Source: Microbacterium protaetiae (GTDB taxonomy: Bacteria > Actinomycetota > Actinomycetes > Actinomycetales > Microbacteriaceae). Taken from it: 64,000 bases of DNA. The first letter of the stretch is position 1. The number at the start of each line of letters is the position of its first letter. The notes beneath the pieces are model-generated. The model did not search any database. It worked only from the letters and a program-made list of their open reading frames with translations, and was not told the DNA's origin. The stretch spans positions 620,001 to 684,000 of the forward strand of contig NZ_CP035494.1 in assembly GCF_004135285.1 (NCBI RefSeq), in the 5' to 3' direction. The position numbers and the translations under genes are program-made. Below are positions 59,487 through 64,000 of the stretch, piece by piece.

Positions 59487-60472
59487 CGGTCGTCTCCTGC
59501 GTAGTGCACCCACGATCTCTGAGTGCGGAAGAGGATGAAGGCAATGAGCGCGACGACCACCAGGAGCACCCACGCGATGGCGGCGGCGTAGCCCATCTGA
59601 CCGTCGGAGAAGCCGCGCTTGTAGAGGTAGACGGTGAGGAAGTTCGTCATGCCGGCCGGGCCCCCGGTGCCGTTGGAGATGATGTAGGCCGAGGCGAAGA
59701 CCTGGAAGGCGCCGACCAGGCCCAGCAGCAGGTTGAAGAACATGACCGGCGAGAGCATCGGGATGGTCACGGCCGTGAAGCGGCGCCAGGCGCCCGCGCC
59801 GTCCATCTCGGCGGCTTCGTAGAGCTCTTTGGGAACCTGCTTGAGGCCGGCCAGGAAGATCACCATCGTCGAGCCGAACTGCCACACGTGCAGCAGGATC
59901 ATCATCGGCAGCACCATGGCGGGATTCCCGATCCAGCCGCCCAGATGGATGCCGATGGAGTTCAGCGCGGCGTCGACCGGGCCGTCGGTGGAGAACATCG
60001 CCCGCCACACGATGGCCACCGACACCGAGGCGCCGATCAGCGAGGGGGCGTAGAAGGCCGAGCGGAAGAACCCGGCGCCGCGGTCGCGGTAGTTCAGCAG
60101 CATGGCCACCGCCAGTGCGGCGGCCAGGCTGATCGGGGTGCCGATGAACACGTAGATGAGCGTGATCCACACGGACTGGACGAAGTTGGGGTCGTTCGTG
60201 AACAGCCGCACATAGTTGTCCAGGCCGATCCATTTCGGCGCCGCGAAAAGGTTGTACTTCGTGAAGGAGAGGTAGAGCGAGTACACCATCGGCACGAGCG
60301 TCAGGCCGAAGAAGCCCACCAGCCAGGGGATGAGAAAGCCGTACCCCGCCAGGGTCTCGCGTCGTGCGCGCGCCCGCTGCTGCGGACGGTTGTTGTACTC
60401 GGGTCGACGCCGGCGGTACAGCCGGCGCGCCGGCTTGTCGGTGACGATGACCCTGGTGGCCGTGGTGCTCAC
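59483..60472 (-). CDS. Carbohydrate ABC transporter permease, MalF-type
   Basis: 329 residues. TM1 (YGFLIPWLVGFFGLTLVPMVYSLYLSF), EAA loop LYEAAEMDGAGAWRRFTAVTIPMLSP and C-terminal TM are typical. The GTG at 60472 follows GGGAGAG; the frame upstream passes through the palindrome at 60498. Partner of the MalG-type permease. Confidence 0.93.
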   Translation of the reverse strand: MSTTATRVIVTDKPARRLYRRRRPEYNNRPQQRARARRETLAGYGFLIPWLVGFFGLTLVPMVYSLYLSFTKYNLFAAPKWIGLDNYVRLFTNDPNFVQSVWITLIYVFIGTPISLAAALAVAMLLNYRDRGAGFFRSAFYAPSLIGASVSVAIVWRAMFSTDGPVDAALNSIGIHLGGWIGNPAMVLPMMILLHVWQFGSTMVIFLAGLKQVPKELYEAAEMDGAGAWRRFTAVTIPMLSPVMFFNLLLGLVGAFQVFASAYIISNGTGGPAGMTNFLTVYLYKRGFSDGQMGYAAAIAWVLLVVVALIAFILFRTQRSWVHYAGDDR

Positions 60473-60497
60473 GGTCTCTCCCCTCGCTGGGCTCGCG

Positions 60498-60531
60498 GTC
60501 TCCGGGCCGAGGGTACCCTCGGCCCGGAGAC
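60498..60531 (-). terminator. 34-bp perfect palindrome between substrate-binding protein and permease genes
   Basis: Arms GTCTCCGGGCCGAGGGT and complement, 6 bp past the lipoprotein stop and 25 bp before the permease start. Without a T-run it is likely a 3' stabiliser or partial terminator that keeps binding-protein mRNA in excess, as the malE-malF REP does. Confidence 0.75.
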
Positions 60532-60537
60532 GGTGCA

Positions 60538-61839
60538 CTACTGGTTGAGCTGGACGTCCATCTCGGAGAAGAACTCCTTGACGGCGTCATCGACCGAGAT
60601 CGTGCCGAAGTTCAGCTCGGTGCCCAGCACCCGGAACTTCTCTTCGAGCGTGCCGTAGCCGACGATCGGCACGGGCGGCGCATCTCCCAGGCGGTCCTGG
60701 ATGGATGCCTCGTAGTCCTTGATCTGCTGGCTCAGCGGGTCGAGCTCGGCGGCTTCGAGGGCCGTGGTCGAGGCCGGCAGGCCCCGGTTGGTGCCGAAGA
60801 TCTTGCCGGACTCGGGCGAGTTGATAAGGAAGTCCACCAGCGTCGCCGCCGCGGCGGGGTGCTTCGTCTTCGCCGAGATGGCGTGCAGCATCGAGGGCTT
60901 CAGGTAGAGGTCCTTCGCGCCCTCCTTCGTGACCGGTGGGGCGATCAGGTTCAGCGAGGTGAAGTCCTCACCGAGGTTTGCCAGGTAGCCGGCGCCGAAG
61001 TTGTCCCAGGTCAGCTCGCTCGCCGTCTTGGCGGTGTCGAAGGGGCCGAGGGGGGAGAGCTCTTCCACGGTCTTCTGCGGAACGACGATGCCGTCGCGGG
61101 CTGTGGCGCCCTCTTCCCAGAACTGCTTCAGGCGGGCCTCGTCGAAACCGGCGGTGCCGTCGTCGTTGAAGAGGTTCTTGCCCTCAGAGCGCAGCTGCAG
61201 CTCGAAGTTCTGGATGCGCCCCGTGTAGTCGCTGCCACCGTAGAACTCGCCGTCGGCGGCCGTGGTGACCTTGCCCATCCAATCGGTGTAGTCGGCCCAG
61301 CTGCCACCGGCGAAGTCGTCGACACCGGCCTGCTCGAGAAGCTTCGGGTTCGTGAACAGACCCCACGCGTTCGTCGAGGTCGGAATCGCGTAGGTGGTGT
61401 CGTTCACGACGCCGATCGAGAGGATGTTGTCTCCCAGCGGCTCGGTCTGGATGATGTTGCCCAGGTAGGGGTCGAGATCGAGCAGCAGCCCGTTCTCGGA
61501 GTACTGACGCAGGTACGAGTAGTCGAACTGCATCACGTCGGGCAGGCCGCCGCCGGCGGCCTCGGTCTGGCGCTTCTCCCAGAAGGCGGGGAAGTCCAAG
61601 AAGGTGGAGTTCACCGTGATGTTCGGGTACTTCTTCTCGAACTCGGCGATCACCTGGTCGTAGAGCTTGGCGCGAACGTCGTTGCCCCAGAAGGCCAGGT
61701 CGAGCGTGACCTTCTCGTTCGGGTCGAGCGTGGCAGCGCCCTTGTCATCGCCACCGCCGCCGCCGGCGCATCCGGCGAGCAATACCGCAGCGCTGGCCGC
61801 CATGGCGACGGCGCCCGCGAGCTTTCTCTTGCTGAACAT
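60538..61839 (-). CDS. Extracellular sugar-binding lipoprotein of an ABC importer
   Basis: 433 residues. A lipoprotein signal (MFSKRKLAGAVAMAASAAVL) with lipobox LAGC, lipidated Cys24, followed by a Gly-rich linker. The mature part is a family-1 solute-binding protein (VTLDLAFWGNDVRAKLYDQVIAEFEKKYPNITV; KHPAAAATLVDFLINSPESGKIFGTNRGLPAS). It captures the substrate for the two permeases downstream. The operator at 61942 lies about 100 bp upstream. Confidence 0.95.
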   Translation of the reverse strand: MFSKRKLAGAVAMAASAAVLLAGCAGGGGGDDKGAATLDPNEKVTLDLAFWGNDVRAKLYDQVIAEFEKKYPNITVNSTFLDFPAFWEKRQTEAAGGGLPDVMQFDYSYLRQYSENGLLLDLDPYLGNIIQTEPLGDNILSIGVVNDTTYAIPTSTNAWGLFTNPKLLEQAGVDDFAGGSWADYTDWMGKVTTAADGEFYGGSDYTGRIQNFELQLRSEGKNLFNDDGTAGFDEARLKQFWEEGATARDGIVVPQKTVEELSPLGPFDTAKTASELTWDNFGAGYLANLGEDFTSLNLIAPPVTKEGAKDLYLKPSMLHAISAKTKHPAAAATLVDFLINSPESGKIFGTNRGLPASTTALEAAELDPLSQQIKDYEASIQDRLGDAPPVPIVGYGTLEEKFRVLGTELNFGTISVDDAVKEFFSEMDVQLNQ

Positions 61840-61941
61840 CCTTGTCCTCTCTTGTGCGTCGTCGCGTGATCCTGCGGGACGCCCTTGTCGGTCGTGCGAG
61901 GGATGCAGGCGCTCACGGTTCCGAGGTGGGACACCGGGTGT

Positions 61942-61957
61942 GGGAAAGCGCTTGCCC
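61942..61957 (-). promoter_or_regulatory. LacI-family operator in front of the ABC importer operon
   Basis: GGGAAAGCGCTTGCCC, a palindrome sharing GGxAAGCGCTTxCC with the site at 57814. It lies between the propeller glycosidase and the binding-protein gene, so the importer has its own regulated promoter. Confidence 0.75.
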
Positions 61958-61993
61958 GGTCAGACTAATCCACCGGCAAGCGAATAGCAACAC

Positions 61994-62944
61994 TCAGCGG
62001 TCATCAATTTGAGACGATTCAATAACGGTCGCGGTGAGCACACCGTCGACCACCGTCAGCCGACTGCGATAGACGGCGCTGCGCCGGTCGTCAAGCGAGG
62101 TCGCCTCGGCGCCGCGGTCGGGTGCGGCCAGCGGGTGCCCGAACCAGTAGAACCACATCCGGTCGCCCTCGCGCACGGCTGCGCCATGGTGGGCACGCGG
62201 TGCGCCGTCGTCGCCGGCCAGGATGACATCGTCGGGTCCACCCTGCCGCTCCCAGGTCACCGCGTCGGGCGAGCGGTGCACAGCAAGACCCCGCCACTCA
62301 TCGGTGATCATCCACCACCAGCCGCCCAGCGCGAACACGAAGGGGCCTTCATGCGCGCGGCCGCCGATCGCTGTGCCCGCGGCATCCCACCGACGCAGAT
62401 CGGTCGAGGTCGCCACCTTGGTGACCGAGCCGGCCGCTTCATCCTTGTACCACAGCCGCCAGAGGCCGTCGGGGCACCGCGTCACGGCGGCGTCGATCAC
62501 GCGGTCGCTGTCCAGCGCAAGCTCTGCGACGCGACGCCAGTCGCGCAGGTCGGCCGAGGAGTACTCCACGATGCGCCGGGCATGGCCGGGCCATCGGTCG
62601 GGAACGCCGTCGATCTCGGTGAGGTACATCCGCCAGCGGGCACCGTCGTGCACCACCTCGGGCGCCCAGTGTGTGGCATCCACCACCACCGGCGGACCGT
62701 CGGCATTCAGCCTCAGCCCCGCAGCATCCGGCTCCAGCGTGCCCGCGTACGACCACGCGACGCCGTCGGCCGAGCGCGCGACGCCGATGCGGCTGCCGTG
62801 CACCCAGCTCACCCCCGGTCCCGGATCGGGGTGGCCGGCACGCCGCTGCGTGTAGAACATCCACCACCCGTCGTCGGCGATCACGACGGTCGGATCGGTC
62901 GCTCCGTCATAGACCGGGTCGCGATACAGCTCGTGCACACTCAT
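61994..62944 (-). CDS. Five-bladed beta-propeller glycosidase-like protein (GH43/GH32 clan-like)
   Basis: 316 residues with propeller repeats of the type RIGVARSADGVAWSYAGTL and IVEYSSADLRDWRRV. Possible acidic triad: D17 in TDPTVV, an Asp in VIDAAVTR and a Glu in HEGPFVF, matching the GH43 pattern DP / D / EGP. No signal peptide, so it would act on imported oligosaccharide. The substrate is not determined. The ATG overlaps the Gfo/Idh stop by 4 bp. Confidence 0.8.
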   Translation of the reverse strand: MSVHELYRDPVYDGATDPTVVIADDGWWMFYTQRRAGHPDPGPGVSWVHGSRIGVARSADGVAWSYAGTLEPDAAGLRLNADGPPVVVDATHWAPEVVHDGARWRMYLTEIDGVPDRWPGHARRIVEYSSADLRDWRRVAELALDSDRVIDAAVTRCPDGLWRLWYKDEAAGSVTKVATSTDLRRWDAAGTAIGGRAHEGPFVFALGGWWWMITDEWRGLAVHRSPDAVTWERQGGPDDVILAGDDGAPRAHHGAAVREGDRMWFYWFGHPLAAPDRGAEATSLDDRRSAVYRSRLTVVDGVLTATVIESSQIDDR

Positions 62945-64000
62945 CCCTCGCGCATGTCGGTGACCGGGCTTGCGAAGCCCCGGCGGTGCGTGGGATGGAC
63001 GGCGATGTCGGCCGGGGTCAGCACGGCGCCGTCGGCGGCGGCCGACGCGTAGATCCCCGCGACCAGCTCGAAGGTACGGGCCGGCTCGTCGGCGGTCTCG
63101 GGCAGCGGGGCCCCGGTCAGCAGCGCATCGAACACGTCACGCAGCAGCGGCGCGTGGTCGCTGCGCTCCTCGATCTCGGGCAGCGCCCAGGCGGCGGCCT
63201 CGGCCTCGAACCCCGGCGCGGGAGTGATCTTCCAATTCTCGTGTCCGTGCCCGTAGAGGTGCTCGACGGTCACTGTCGCCTTCTGGGTGTCGATGCGGAT
63301 GGCGCTCACCTCGCGGGGCGAGACGGCACTGGTGACGACCTGGGCGACGACGCCGTTTGCAAATGTCACCGTGGCCGTCGAAGCATCCTCCACCTCGATG
63401 TCACGGTCCAGGCGCCACAGCCGCGCTTGCACGCTCGCCCAGTCGCCCAGCAGGTATCCGAGCAGATCCAGCTGATGGATGCCGTGACCCAGCGTGGTCC
63501 CGCCGCCCTCGGTCGCCCACTTGCCCCGCCAGGGCACCGCGTAATAGTCGTCGCCGCGGTACCAGAGCGTCTGGCACACGGCCAGCAGCGGACGGCCGAG
63601 AGCGCCGTCGGCCAGCAGCCGCTTCACGTGCGCGGCGGCCGTTCCGGTGCGCTGCTGGAAGACGACCGCCAGGCGCCGGTCGGCAGCGTCGGCGGCACGG
63701 CGCATCTCGTCGAGTTCGTCCAGCGACGACGCCGGCGGTTTCTCGACCACGACGTGGGCGCCGGCGGCCAGCGCGACCAGCGTCTGGTCGTGGTGGGCGA
63801 CCGGCGGGGTGCACACCAGCACGACGTCGGGGTGTTCGGTGGCCAGCAGCTCGTCGAGGGTGTCGTAGACGGCGGGCACGCTCCAGCGGGCGGCGAACTC
63901 GTCGGCGCGCTCGCGACTCAGGTCGGTGACGGCGACAAGCTCGGCGCGCGGATGCGCGGCCACCGCGCGGGCATGCAGCTGCGCGACCCCTCCGGTGCCG
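62941..64000 (-). CDS. Gfo/Idh/MocA-family dehydrogenase (5' end cut by the window)
   Basis: 353 visible codons, reading through the window edge. The first visible residues GTGGVAQLHARAVAAHPRAEL are the Rossmann dinucleotide loop, so only about 5-10 residues are missing. VVVEKPPASSLDEL holds the conserved EKP, and GTTLGHGIHQLDLLGYLLGD the C-terminal domain. The Met at 63963 lies inside the Rossmann loop and is not the start. Coupled to the propeller glycosidase; second dehydrogenase of the locus. Confidence 0.93.
   Translation of the reverse strand, partial: GTGGVAQLHARAVAAHPRAELVAVTDLSRERADEFAARWSVPAVYDTLDELLATEHPDVVLVCTPPVAHHDQTLVALAAGAHVVVEKPPASSLDELDEMRRAADAADRRLAVVFQQRTGTAAAHVKRLLADGALGRPLLAVCQTLWYRGDDYYAVPWRGKWATEGGGTTLGHGIHQLDLLGYLLGDWASVQARLWRLDRDIEVEDASTATVTFANGVVAQVVTSAVSPREVSAIRIDTQKATVTVEHLYGHGHENWKITPAPGFEAEAAAWALPEIEERSDHAPLLRDVFDALLTGAPLPETADEPARTFELVAGIYASAAADGAVLTPADIAVHPTHRRGFASPVTDMREG

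Overview
The window comes from a high-GC actinobacterium, most likely Microbacteriaceae (Microbacterium-like). The evidence is the strong G/C third-position bias, GTG and TTG starts, the actinobacterial order of the S10/spc/alpha ribosomal clusters, rpsN and rpsD missing from those clusters, an F420-type LLM oxidoreductase, and intergenic TTGAGCGA...TCGAAAC palindromes. The genus is inferred, not proven.

Layout. 1-8.4 kb: the start of glmS, coaA, a small coiled-coil membrane protein, ppx, the glmM-rpsI-rplM operon (promoter found), an orphan XRE regulator, a 58-residue membrane protein, an EEP-family protein and truA. 8.4-10.3 kb: an OatA-like O-acyltransferase. 11.1-14.6 kb: infA-rpmJ-rpsM-rpsK-rpoA-rplQ, with promoter and terminator. 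14.6-18.2 kb: a DsbA-like protein and secY-adk-map. 18.2-28.1 kb: rplO back to rpsJ, 20 ribosomal protein genes, with a candidate S10 promoter. 28.3-29.3 kb: an AbiEi-like/DUF559-like protein between two outward-facing 20-bp repeat arrays. 29.6-35.3 kb: one rrn operon (16S-23S-5S, minus strand) with tandem candidate promoters and no spacer tRNA. 35.4-41.4 kb: a GH3 glucosidase and MFS importer divergent from a TetR and a carboxylesterase. 41.9-45 kb: lplA, a beta-class DNA methyltransferase and an LLM oxidoreductase. 45-52.4 kb: a DEAD-box helicase, two alpha/beta hydrolases, a MarR-MFS pair and a LacI. 52.4-64 kb: a minus-strand carbohydrate locus with two Gfo/Idh dehydrogenases, a five-bladed-propeller glycosidase, a full ABC importer, a YesL-like protein, a DUF993 aldolase-like protein, a sugar-phosphate isomerase, a LacI and a glycerate kinase.

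How the genes work together. The last locus reads as one catabolic pathway under one LacI regulator: the same AAGCGCTT-centred operator precedes both the transporter operon and the Gfo/Idh-DUF993-isomerase operon. The substrate is unknown. A glycerate kinase translationally coupled to the LacI suggests that glycerate is an end product. GH3 and the MFS importer form a second, TetR-controlled glycoside-uptake unit.

The unusual part is non-coding. A 9-mer, GGATGCCGC or its complement, occurs about 50 times, inside genes and as inverted pairs at gene ends. An 86-bp element with conserved inverted ends occurs three times, once inside the methyltransferase reading frame. 20-bp tandem arrays lie back-to-back at two loci, one of which encloses the AbiEi-like gene. 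Nearly every long junction between convergent genes carries its own local repeat family.
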